Source: Rostrohypoxylon terebratum (taxonomy: Eukaryota > Ascomycota > Sordariomycetes > Xylariales > Hypoxylaceae). From it: DNA of 44,665 nt. A program made the translations under genes and the position numbers. The first letter of the stretch is position 1, and each line of letters opens with the position of its first letter. The stretch is from contig MU386011.1 in the NCBI GenBank assembly GCA_022497145.1, forward strand, positions 1-44,665, given 5' to 3'. The notes under the pieces are model-generated. The model searched no databases and was not told the origin of the DNA. It was given only the letters and a program-made list of their open reading frames with translations. This document shows positions 36,250-44,665 of the stretch, piece by piece.

Positions 36250-37709
36250 ATGGGTGACGATCGATGCTCCCGCTCAAACTCGGACTCGGGTTTAGATTCT
36301 CTATTCGGGGACCCTTCCGAGTCGGTCACTTCTGAGTATCGGGGTCGCCCGACCGTTGACTGTCTAGATGACGTAGTGTACGGACTTCGGTGGTCCGATA
36401 AAGATGACGTCTTTTCACCCACGCCTCAGTGGACCGTCCAACCAACCATTGATACCATCGTTCTGACGCTGCGGAATGTTGTCAGCTCGCACAAGCAGTA
36501 CGATGTCGAGCATCTCTGGGATGGGACATATAACAAGATATACTCTGTCTCCTACGACCAGACCCGCCTCATCATGCGCGTCTCTCTTCCTGTATGTCCG
36601 AGAACCAAGATAGAAAGCGAGGCAGCGACGATACGTTGGGTTCATGAAAACACCAACTTACCAGTCCCAAAAGTCCACTCCTACGATTCTTCGCGCAACA
36701 ATCCCATAGGCTTCGAATGGATCATGATGGATCAGGTCGATGGAATGCCCCTTTCCCACTGTTGGACCTCTGTTACCCAGGACGCTAAAGAGCGCATTGT
36801 CAAACAGATTGCCGCATTTGCTGCATCCGCTTTCGGTATGCAGTTTAAAGGTATTGGCAATCTATATCCGCTGCGATCGCATCTGTCCGGTTCTCGGCCT
36901 CGAGTAGGTGAGATGGTTTCGCCGGTGCTCTTTTAGGGCGAGCGCGCCAGTTTCCATCATCACGCAATCCCTTTCCGTACCGCCTTCAAGTGGACAAAAC
37001 GCCGTCTTCGAATTATTTCAGCTGACCTCCGCATGAAAACACAAGAGCTACCCAATGAATTTCACCGCAAAATCGCTACCAGGATGTTGATTCTTGTCGA
37101 TCGTCTTCGAAATTTAGAGGACAAGTTTTTCCCGACGCCCGAGATTGAATCAGATCAGAGCTTCATGGGTGACAGTGATGTTGAGTCAACGGACGAGGAC
37201 GACGATACCGTTGATAAAATGGCGCGGCCTCGTGAGCCTACAATGCTTTGGCACGATGATATTTCCCTTGACAATATCATGGTGGACAAAAATGGGATTC
37301 TCTGTGGCATCATCGGTTGGGAATGTGTTTCTTGCCTTCCCCTTTACGAGGCTTGTCAGTTTCCTGCCTTCAACAGTCGCAAGACCGCTTTATTGAGCCT
37401 CTTACACCTCACGGAGTAACACAAAGAAAGCTCGGCGATAGTCGGCGTGTCGCTATATATGAAAGGAATTTGAGACAACATCAGGTTACCCTGCTGCGGC
37501 AACTATTCATCTCTAGCATGAGAGATTTGTGCCCCGGGTGGGTCTCTATTTTCGAAGGTCGGAGATACTTAAGGGATTACGAAGCTGCGGTACAGAATTG
37601 TGACAATGAGTCTGCTTACGAGACGGTTGAGTTGTGGGTGGATGCTGTAGAGAAGACAGAAACGTCTGACGAAGTTCCTTGGCATCTTCATGAACGTCTC
37701 ATGGGCTGA
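36250..37709 (+). pseudogene. Broken aminoglycoside-phosphotransferase-like kinase
   Basis: The open frame starting at 36250 encodes an APH/choline-kinase-like protein: a glycine-loop region (HLWDGTYNKIYSV), PVPKVHSYD, NNPIGFEWIMMDQVDG, and the catalytic loop MLWHDDISLDNIMVD. Three lesions interrupt it. First, an in-frame TAG at 36934-36936 replaces what is normally Trp (FWG in relatives); the same frame then continues with family-like sequence. Second, the metal-binding Asp of the usual IDWE motif is Gly (IIGWECVS, about 37309-37326). Third, the frame shifts by one base near 37366-37368, after which the rest of the family domain (VQNCDNE, VELWVDAVEK) continues in another frame to 37709. Splicing does not easily explain the stop, because the alignment is continuous across it. 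I judge it a non-functional relic of a fungal APH-family gene; substrates of such proteins are mostly unknown. Confidence 0.8.
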
Positions 37710-37880
37710 TGTGGATTAACTTAAAGGTCTCAATATTGAGACGGAAAATGGAACGCTACTACTGATTTTATTACTACAGCTAAGTTAAAAATCGGAAAAT
37801 GGATGCTTAGGTGCGTGTAGTATTCCTACAGAGACCAGATTCTCTCCCCCCGGCCCCTCCCCCTTTCTTCAGAATACATA

Positions 37881-38876
37881 CTACCTACCTTTTATATATG
37901 CCCAGACCATTCCAAATGTCGTCTGCTGTTTCTCGGGTGCCTTAGGATCGGTCACAAGAATATCGAGAACATCATCTGACATGGCGGTGCCACCAAATCT
38001 GTCTTGCACAGGGCTTGGCGCACCACGAGTACCTTCTACCTTTCCCACGCAGGAGAGTATATCCATGCTATCGCGTTTCTCTTCTTCCAACCTATCAATT
38101 TTTCTGCTTACTTCTGCGTCGTGTGGATCAACCTCTCCAAGATCTCCACCGATATTGGTCTCACCTTTATGTTCTCCATAGCATTCAAACTTTTCGTTCA
38201 TATCGACGTCTTCGTAAATATCGTCATAGTCATCGTCAAGCTCTATATCCATGAATTCATTATCGCTATCCTCACCGCCTAGGATGAATAGCCCAGCCTT
38301 GGCGTCGCCATTTTTGGTACTGTCTTCGCTCTTATCGTTTTCGGTGATGTTATCATGGATATCACGGTCTTCTATCTGTACATGTTGTAGGTTAGAACCT
38401 ACCTTGTTGTCTCTGTCAGTGATACCAGAACTATCTCTGACCACGTTATCTTGAAAGTCAACTTCATTTCCATCAGTGTACGGGCTAGATGAGGGTTCCG
38501 GCACAGGATATTCGTTGGCGTCCACCCCATACCTTTGCTGATAGCGGTTGTAGAATTCACCATCCGGAGTCAGCAGCTCGGGCCGGGGCGATACTAACGC
38601 AGTGATATCATTCATGGTGCATCCTGGTAGTACTGTGAGACTTGTGAGCCTGTCTGCCGTGTCCACTTCTCTCACGAAGCGTTTCTTGGTCTCATCTTCG
38701 ACTTGACAAGCTTCGGACGGCCCCTGCTGTGACCCACAAGCAAACGGCAGACGCCCGATGACCAGACTCAATGCCTCATGTTGGCATTCTGGCCTGAAAC
38801 AAAAACAGACCGGGTTGTTATTTGACTTGCAGCCGCAAGAATGATAGAAAACGATGGCTTGGCAAGCAGTCGTCAT
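37881..38876 (-). CDS. Uncharacterised protein with Cys-rich N-terminus and acidic middle
   Basis: A single open frame from ATG at 38876 gives 331 residues; the frame is open further upstream but without another ATG. The N-terminal 60 residues hold eight cysteines (C5, C14, C16, C24, C26, C31, C47, C57) and His12/His33, including SCGCK and CFCF, so metal binding is possible. The middle is acidic and disordered-looking, with DIELDDDYDDIYEDVDMNE around residues 205-225. It ends with FGMVWAYIKGR. I do not recognise a family; many Sordariomycete genomes have poorly known proteins with such Cys-rich heads. A short unrecognised intron in the Cys-rich part (TTTTTGTTTCAG at about 38794-38805) cannot be excluded. 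It lies convergent with the kinase pseudogene, only 171 bp apart. Confidence 0.6.
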   Translation of the reverse strand: MTTACQAIVFYHSCGCKSNNNPVCFCFRPECQHEALSLVIGRLPFACGSQQGPSEACQVEDETKKRFVREVDTADRLTSLTVLPGCTMNDITALVSPRPELLTPDGEFYNRYQQRYGVDANEYPVPEPSSSPYTDGNEVDFQDNVVRDSSGITDRDNKVGSNLQHVQIEDRDIHDNITENDKSEDSTKNGDAKAGLFILGGEDSDNEFMDIELDDDYDDIYEDVDMNEKFECYGEHKGETNIGGDLGEVDPHDAEVSRKIDRLEEEKRDSMDILSCVGKVEGTRGAPSPVQDRFGGTAMSDDVLDILVTDPKAPEKQQTTFGMVWAYIKGR

Positions 38877-39649
38877 GTCTGGCGATTTTTTTTTTAGCCG
38901 TATCACCGGTTGGCGGTTGTATAGTCGACGTTTCGCTTCTTTTTTTTCGACACTTGGCAAGCCTGCTTGCTCGGTAAGCTGTGTTTTTTTGGGATGCAGA
39001 TGTAATGACCTATTTCGTCTATTTATACCAGAATCCAGATTCCGGCGATGTCAGATAGCCGGTATTTTTGATCTCCACACAAGACAACTTGGACTGAGCC
39101 TGTAGAAGATGGATGGCTGGGGTGCTCATTTTATCCTTGCACATGGGCTCATATCAATGAAATTGTTCTGAGACGAACAGAATACTGATTGTTAAGGGCA
39201 TGAAGCTCACTGGTCGGCTTATTTTGGAATTAGCCATGCTGAAACCTCCTTTGTCCTATCCTTTGACACAAAGGTGTTGTTAGCTTTCCGTCGGATGGCT
39301 AGGTCGCTGTTGCTTTGCCCCTGTTTGTTGTCTTATTGTACGACGATCTCGATTTATCAAAGAAAACTCGAGGCCTTACCTAGTCAATCAATCAAACTAG
39401 AGATCAGATGATTCGAGTGTAGGAACCTCAATGAAAAAACAAATATGGATCATAACTTGTAATTATTAATAAGACGCCTAGAATTACAACGCTAGTCTAC
39501 ACCCTCGTGTTTTATTTCCCGCGAGGACGCTGTTACCTATATAATAAGAGTTACCTTGAAAGAATTCGCTCTTCTAGTGTGTAATCATCATCATTAAAAT
39601 CTCAGACGAACCCGATCCACCGAGGAGGGTTTCACAACGGCACATCTCC
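38877..39649. other. Intergenic between Cys-rich protein and amidoligase
   Basis: This 773-bp gap between two minus-strand genes holds the promoter of the Cys-rich protein and the 3' end of the amidoligase. A and T runs (38885-38895, 38940-38950) flank the former. No repeat cluster or gene is visible. Confidence 0.55.
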
Positions 39650-40984
39650 CTAAGTCTGTCTGTTTCTCTCCGGAAGTTGGGCAACGTAATCATGCCAGAA
39701 GGTTAGGTCATCCTCGAGGTCAAGAACCGTGAGCATCCATCTCCAACTATCGAGCCACGGGTCTTGTGTTTCCCTCTGGAAGGTTCGATCAATAACGTGC
39801 TGCTTCCATTTGGACTTCATGAGTTGATATTCGGATCCGATTAGCTGGAGCTTTTCTCTATACTCAGAAACCGGCTTGGACGCTGCTCGAACGAGGGCTG
39901 CTGCAACCCGCACCCACTTCCAAGCGAGTTGCTCGTCCAAAGTGCTTTGGAAATGGCGAAATTCGATCGTGCTCTGATCGTCCTCCCGGTTGTAGACAGT
40001 TAAAGCTAGTCGTCGGTTCATAGTGTTGACGTTGTCACTGGATAATAAGTCTGCAAGTTCGTCCATGTTCTTCGCTCCAAAGATGGCCGAGATCCAAGTT
40101 TTTTCTTGTGCAGAAAACTCGCTTGGAAGGCTGTCGGAGGTGTTTCCACTTGACGGGACATCTCCATCGTTAGGTGCACTCTCTTCCCCGTGCGCGCCTT
40201 GGGTGTCCTGAGGCTGCTCGGCCTTAGCGGCATCGTTCTCCTGGGATACGTCCGTCTTCTTATGTTCGGTAGTCTCTGTGTTCTGTCGGCCAGGGACGTC
40301 AGTTTTCTCCAGTCTGTCTTCTGCACCTTCTGGTTCTGCAATATCAAACTTTGTCTGAGCTAAGAGTGAATGCTTTCTGATCGGTCCGTGTGATGGGGAT
40401 GTACCCCTGTGATGATCACAGAGGGAGAACAGACATGGCTCTAGAAGCCAACCGAGAATAGCGGCTTTCTTGGAAGTTTCTAGGTCAAGGCCGCTCTCGA
40501 CGCCGATATGAACGTGGAGACCGGCACTCCGTGTAGGGGAGGGTTCAAATGCGTCGGAAATCCTGGCGTCTTTCGGATTGCCACCAAGCTTGGTTGCAGC
40601 AACAGCGGTATCAAACTCGGAATGGCCTTGCTCGTTGAATGTCAGGACACGGGTAGAAAGTTCCAGGCCCGTGGCAACTTTCCCCTGAGCGTCTTTCTGG
40701 GAAGCCTCCTTGGAATTAGGCACGACGGAGCTATCCGCGGAGAAGCAGTAGTAATCTTTCCATTCTATCTTTTTGAGAGGAACGTCATCTGGATACCTAT
40801 TGGCCACGCCTTTATACTTGCTCCATTTGCGATTGATACAAGCACAAGGAAGTGGAGTGGTCAAGTTCCTCAAGAAGAGCTCTGCTATAGCTTCCAAGGT
40901 TCTCTTGTCGTCCATATGTTCCTTGTAAGTGGTGACGACAAACTCCAGCTCAACGCCAAAGGTCAATTGAGGATAGGATGCCAT
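39650..40984 (-). CDS. Fungal amidoligase (Amidoligase_2-like)
   Basis: A single exon of 444 residues. It opens with TFGVELEFVV (residues 8-17), the first metal/ATP-site motif of the amidoligase branch of the glutamine-synthetase-like carboxylate-amine ligase fold. GLELSTRVL (106-114), GLHVHIG (155-161) and STIEFRHFQSTLD (338-350) supply the other family motifs. DHHRG follows at 190-194. Residues about 210-290 are a polar, low-complexity insertion (E, D, T, Q, S rich) likely looping out of the core. The fold joins a carboxylate to an amine with ATP; bacterial members are thought to make or remodel peptide-like tags or wall components. The substrate of the fungal family is unknown. The gene is 1.2 kb from the terpene synthase on the same strand. 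It probably acts in the cytosol, as no signal peptide is seen. Confidence 0.82.
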   Translation of the reverse strand: MASYPQLTFGVELEFVVTTYKEHMDDKRTLEAIAELFLRNLTTPLPCACINRKWSKYKGVANRYPDDVPLKKIEWKDYYCFSADSSVVPNSKEASQKDAQGKVATGLELSTRVLTFNEQGHSEFDTAVAATKLGGNPKDARISDAFEPSPTRSAGLHVHIGVESGLDLETSKKAAILGWLLEPCLFSLCDHHRGTSPSHGPIRKHSLLAQTKFDIAEPEGAEDRLEKTDVPGRQNTETTEHKKTDVSQENDAAKAEQPQDTQGAHGEESAPNDGDVPSSGNTSDSLPSEFSAQEKTWISAIFGAKNMDELADLLSSDNVNTMNRRLALTVYNREDDQSTIEFRHFQSTLDEQLAWKWVRVAAALVRAASKPVSEYREKLQLIGSEYQLMKSKWKQHVIDRTFQRETQDPWLDSWRWMLTVLDLEDDLTFWHDYVAQLPERNRQT

Positions 40985-42207
40985 GGCGAAAACGAGTGGA
41001 TTGATGAAATAGTAGGGTAAGTACTGGAATGGAAATGTATTGAAATGTACTGAAATGTACCGACGAGATGCTGTAGAATACCTAGTATCTGCTCCGCTGC
41101 TCAGGGGAGGGCAGTACTATTAGTAATGAATTGACCTAGGTGCTGCTAGCAGCTATAATAGCGAAAGACTTGGATGTGACAAAAGAGAGGGGAGAGTGAG
41201 ATATGATTGTTGTTGTTGAAATTTATTTTATTTGATTTGATTTTGGTTCTTTTTGGGAAGGAAATTGTTTAGGTTAGACAATTGGAAGAGTCGTCAAGTT
41301 GAAGGCCTAGTAATATCTGGCTGGCTATACAGTCGGTCTTTCCTATTTTGCATCTTGAATAACGCTCTTTCTTTGCCTAAGAAAGATCCCATGAAGTTTA
41401 TGATGGATGAGGAAAGGAATATCCATTAGCTTAGTGAATACATTTATTTGTTAATAGGAAGTTGCTAACCTATATCAACATGTGTACCTACCTACCTAAC
41501 CTAGTAGGTATCATTATGACATAATGAGGAGAAGAAAGTGCCATGTCGATGTGGCAAGGGCTGTCTAATATCATATCTCGTATGTCGTACCTAGTAACTC
41601 ACTCACATCTTGTGCTTTATTATATCTCATGTCGCATGTCGCATGTCGCATGTCACATATCGTATATCGCATAACTCATTTCTCATTTCTCCTTCTCTAT
41701 TCATTTCTCTATCAGTGTGGAATCCGATTCGCTCATTCACTTTGATAGTATTTTAGGTGTCTTACACCCGGGGTACTCAATATCAAGGACGGTCTCTTGA
41801 TGTATGATTGCCTGTGAAATCGTCTATCAATTTTATAAGATGATCTTGTAGCCCCTATGCGAACATCCAGTCAGTTTCTCCCCGTCCCAGTCAAACTCCC
41901 TCTTCTCCTCTTCTGCAATGATCAAATAGCCAAAATGAATTCTGAACTACTATGATCTCCGCTGTTGTTATCATTTAGCTATATATTTCATCATTTCAAA
42001 AACAGTGTCCAAACTCTGATCACTTGGGTCCAAGCAATCATCAGGCTGTTCCGTCCTCCCGGTCTCTTCGGTCAATCATTTGTTATCGGAATATCAAAAC
42101 ATCGATTAGATTGCAATCAGTATTATACCGTATGAGTTGTCTGATTTCTACGATGAGGTCAAAAAAGATTGATCTTTATTGCAATAGGTATACCTAGGAC
42201 CTAGGTG
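40985..42207. other. Intergenic between amidoligase and terpene synthase
   Basis: This 1.2-kb gap between two minus-strand genes holds the amidoligase promoter. It contains GAAATGTA repeats (41030-41060), TACCTACCTACCTAACCTAGTAGGTA (about 41486-41511), a CATGTCG repeat (three perfect copies and one variant, 41628-41655) and TATACCTAGGACCTAGGTG near 42189-42207. No gene is visible. Confidence 0.6.
41628..41655. repeat. CATGTCG heptanucleotide repeat
   Basis: Three perfect CATGTCG units plus one CATGTCA variant lie in the gap between amidoligase and terpene synthase. It is a simple slippage repeat. Confidence 0.9.
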
Positions 42208-43525
42208 TTATAACGGTATGAGATAACTTCCGTCATCTTGTTTATACTCCTTGACACCAAATCTCCTGGAATCCATGAAGAACTTGAAACACCCGGTTTG
42301 AAACGTTTCAAAGGCTCTGATAAACATCTGAATATTCTCCTGGACCTTCTCGTCGTAATTGAGCCCCTTAGCTCGGAGAGAAGCCGCGGCAACGTCAAAC
42401 TTCCTAGCTGACGAATACATCTGCTCTACTAGCTCATCTACGACGGAGTCTAACGACCTTCCTGTTTGCGCTACCATGATGGGAATAAGGTTCGTTGGCG
42501 TATCCTCTTTCTACGGCTTTCCTTAGTGTCTATATGACATGGGAGTGCTCGAGGGCGTGGGTACGCTACGGTAGGGAAGAACTACATACCATTTCCTTTT
42601 TCAGCGAGTATAGATCGTTACAGCTGGCGTCATTGTTCAGGAGGCCAGCCATACGAAGTGGAACAAGGTATGGGACACCTACAGGAGAGGTTGGAAGCTT
42701 GTTTCCAGTCGCAAAACCCTTACTTCTTCACACCAAGCCAGATCGTCAGGCAAGCATATGTCATTCACGTATTGATGCAATGTACAATAGGGAAATACGG
42801 CACCAACACCGTGCCGGTACGTCCAATACTCCTCAATACTGGGGAGCGAGCCCGAGAGCCGGTAGGTTTGCTCTAGAGCGTTCGTGTCGATAAATTCTTC
42901 AATATCGTCCGCGAGTCTATCGAGGTCGACTTGCCCTGGTTTAGACGCGGTCACCCTCGGCGCAAACTCCTCAAAACTCGCAAACTCCTGCGGTGGACGA
43001 AGCACCTGCGGGCATAGGCCGGACTTATCATGGTCCCGAAAGAGTTCGTGCCGCATGTAGGCAATCGAATCTTGCCTGAGTTTCGTGGCAGCGTCAAAAT
43101 CGGAAGCGAAGTCTGGCGCCTCGTCGTCGATCTCTTTGTCAATTGTATCGTCGAAGATGAAGAATACCATAGATATCAGAGCCATCGTCTTCAGCCGCTC
43201 TATTCCCGCAGTAGGATAACATCTGAGAGTCGAATGATATTCAATACGGGGATATCATGATTGGATGTTTAGGTATGTCGTGTTCAAGTACGAAAACTTA
43301 CAATGACGCAAACCAACCCAGGTCGATTGCCCTTGTTTTTACTCGAGCTTTCTCATTCTTGACATAAACGTCTATCTTCTCGTCAATAAACGCTCTCAGC
43401 TCCTCGCAGTGGGGATTGAGCCCGGACGCCCAATTTGCATATATCGGTCTCAAATCCGGTACCCGAAGTATTTTGCCTTGTAAGCCCCTAAGTGCGGCTA
43501 CGCCCTCGCTTTCGAGCATTTCCAT
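42208..43525 (-). CDS. Class I terpene synthase
   Basis: Four exons read right to left: 43525-43302, 43222-42732, 42678-42590 and 42510-42208, total 368 residues. Introns are 79 bp (GTAAGT), 53 bp (GTGAAG donor) and 79 bp (GTATGT); the second donor was chosen because only it keeps the phase and the family spacing. The metal-binding aspartate motif DDTID is at residues 99-103, in FFIFDDTIDKEID. The second metal motif NDLYSLKKE is at 259-267 (N259, S263, E267). YRHGVG carries the likely pyrophosphate-sensor Arg, and RRF near the C-terminus matches the usual RY position. The enzyme would ionise a prenyl diphosphate (farnesyl diphosphate is most usual) and cyclise it. All catalytic motifs are present, so the gene looks functional. 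The product cannot be deduced. No P450 or other tailoring gene is in view. Confidence 0.88.
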
Positions 43526-44665
43526 CCCGCTTTCTGGAGGCTGGTGAATTCAGAATTGGGGGGGTTAATGACCAGATGTTCTACCGCGATAGTTGGTGAG
43601 GTTACCTTAAGCGTCACAAGGGCCACGTCGCCGGCATCTTATATAACCCCCCCCCTTTTTTTCTATCGTCTCCGCAAATCCTTCCAGTGGGTTGCACTAA
43701 GATATCCGCTGCGTCCGAGCTGTACTATTTTCGACGGGACTTACCTGAAGTTGTCTCAAAAGTTCGGTGGAGTCTTACGAGCTATGGGCTCTCGGCTTAA
43801 CAGCGTGGCATTGCATGAACCAATTGGCCAAAAAAGGATGAGATTGAGATAATACTCCTAATAGCAGGCATCGTTTAACATTGGGTTATATAGTCTGTTA
43901 GAAATAGGTATGGAGCGACAATAGATATGCGTCTTGACGGTTTGAGATATAACCTGGTACGATTCACCTAACCTACCTAGGAACCAAGACACCTAGCCCT
44001 TTAATCCCTGTTTATCATGGTACCAATGCTGCCGTCTCCGGACAGTTGCCTAGGGCCTAGGTAGCGTTCCATCGCGGAACTAGATCTGACCTTAGCTTGA
44101 TGAATATACGTGCGATGTGGCTGTAGGTACCTACCAAACCTAGTGAACATATAGTATACGATATAGCGCCTTCTCAGCCTCGTTCTCCAGGTTTCTCTGA
44201 GCAAAAGAAGGAGACTAGGAAGACAGTGGGTTATTCTTTGACTTATGTACTTCGTATTTGTACCCAATTCGTTGAATCGATACCGGAGTATTTTGTTTTT
44301 CTCGTCTCTGACAGAAGTAAGGGATGTTTTTGAATTGCCGGCCATGAAGGCTCATCGCGGCCTTGTTTATGAGATATTACCTAGGTGTCGAGCGTTGATC
44401 GAAGCTGAGGTAAGTAATGCGAAGGATGGGGTAATGTGCTAGCCACATATACCTCGGTCTAGCAATAGGTATAGGTAGGTACTGTTACTATAGGTATACA
44501 ATAGGATTGATAAAGGATAAAGACATACCTAAGTATAAGAAACAGGAAGGGTGGAGAAAGTAAGAAAGATCTAACCGCCATGACCCACTTTTGCAACACA
44601 CCCCCATTTGCAACACCTCCTTCAACAGCACCTTAAATCTTTAAAATTTAATAACTCAACCAATT
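43526..44665. other. Upstream of terpene synthase to window end, no supported gene
   Basis: The first part should be the terpene synthase promoter; it contains poly-C/poly-T (about 43646-43662). Motifs CCTACCTAGG (43974-43983), TAGGGCCTAGGTAG (44051-44064), GTAGGTACCTACC (about 44126-44138) and many TAGGTATAGGTAGGTA units (44467-44500) are present. A 65-codon ORF at 44245-44442 contains ELPAMKAHRGLVYEILPRCR and is followed by a GTAAGT-like site. It may be an exon of something unrecognised, but I find no continuation. Near the right end, TTTGCAACAC occurs twice (44590-44616). Confidence 0.5.

Noticed and set aside
36934..36936. In-frame TAG explained by an intron or readthrough in the kinase gene
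   Set aside because: The same frame aligns with family sequence on both sides without a gap, and further lesions (Asp to Gly, a frameshift) make a pseudogene more likely.
38877..38960. Extension of the Cys-rich protein to 359 residues
   Set aside because: The extension would begin at TTG; the first ATG in frame is at 38876.
42679..42731. Terpene synthase reading on without intron 2, or using the GTAAGG donor
   Set aside because: Reading through meets a stop at the end of this segment, and the GTAAGG donor leaves the wrong phase, with a stop before the NSE motif.
44245..44442. 65-codon plus-strand ORF with ELPAMKAHRGLVYEILPRCR and a following GTAAGT
   Set aside because: It looks slightly protein-like, but I could not find a compatible next exon or recognise a family, so I mention it only as a possibility.

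Overview
This window is nuclear DNA of a filamentous ascomycete (Pezizomycotina, probably Sordariomycetes). The reasons are short introns of about 50-220 bp with GTATGT/GTAAGT donors, fungal-type protein families, RIP-like C-to-T/G-to-A decay of repeats, and dispersed CCTAGGTA-type intergenic motifs. I cannot name the species.

Bases 1 to about 16,860 form an extremely AT-rich block with no believable gene. It is repeat DNA destroyed by transition mutation. Three copies of one LTR-like sequence (about 5257, 9061 and 16038) show this directly: the first is well preserved, and the other two differ from it almost only by C>T and G>A. Two short islands of normal composition sit in the decayed DNA: a 289-bp solo LTR (9099-9387) with a 5-bp target duplication, and a 389-bp LTR-like element (16229-16617) with perfect 8-bp inverted termini. 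A short GC-rich hairpin between 11-bp direct repeats lies at the edge of the block.

From about 16.9 kb the window is ordinary gene-dense DNA. In order it holds: a coiled-coil protein with a possible myristoylation signal (+); a TRIP4/Rqt4-type zinc-finger protein of ribosome quality control (-); a membrane-anchored six-hairpin glycoside hydrolase with discoidin and carbohydrate-binding tails (+); the ER P5A ATPase Spf1 (+); a YvcK/CofD-fold protein with an 18-nt microexon (+); mitochondrial malate dehydrogenase (-); a broken aminoglycoside-phosphotransferase-like kinase gene (+); an uncharacterised protein with a Cys-rich N-terminus and an acidic middle (-); a fungal amidoligase (-); and a class I terpene synthase (-).

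Exon structures were built by hand, using reading phase, splice consensus and remembered family patterns. The genes do not form one pathway. Spf1, Rqt4 and MDH are housekeeping. The glycosidase, amidoligase, terpene synthase and kinase relic are accessory-type genes. The terpene synthase could belong to a small cluster continuing past 44.6 kb, but no tailoring enzyme is visible here. The points most worth following are the dated transposon nesting, the three-lesion kinase pseudogene, the fungal amidoligase and the terpene synthase.
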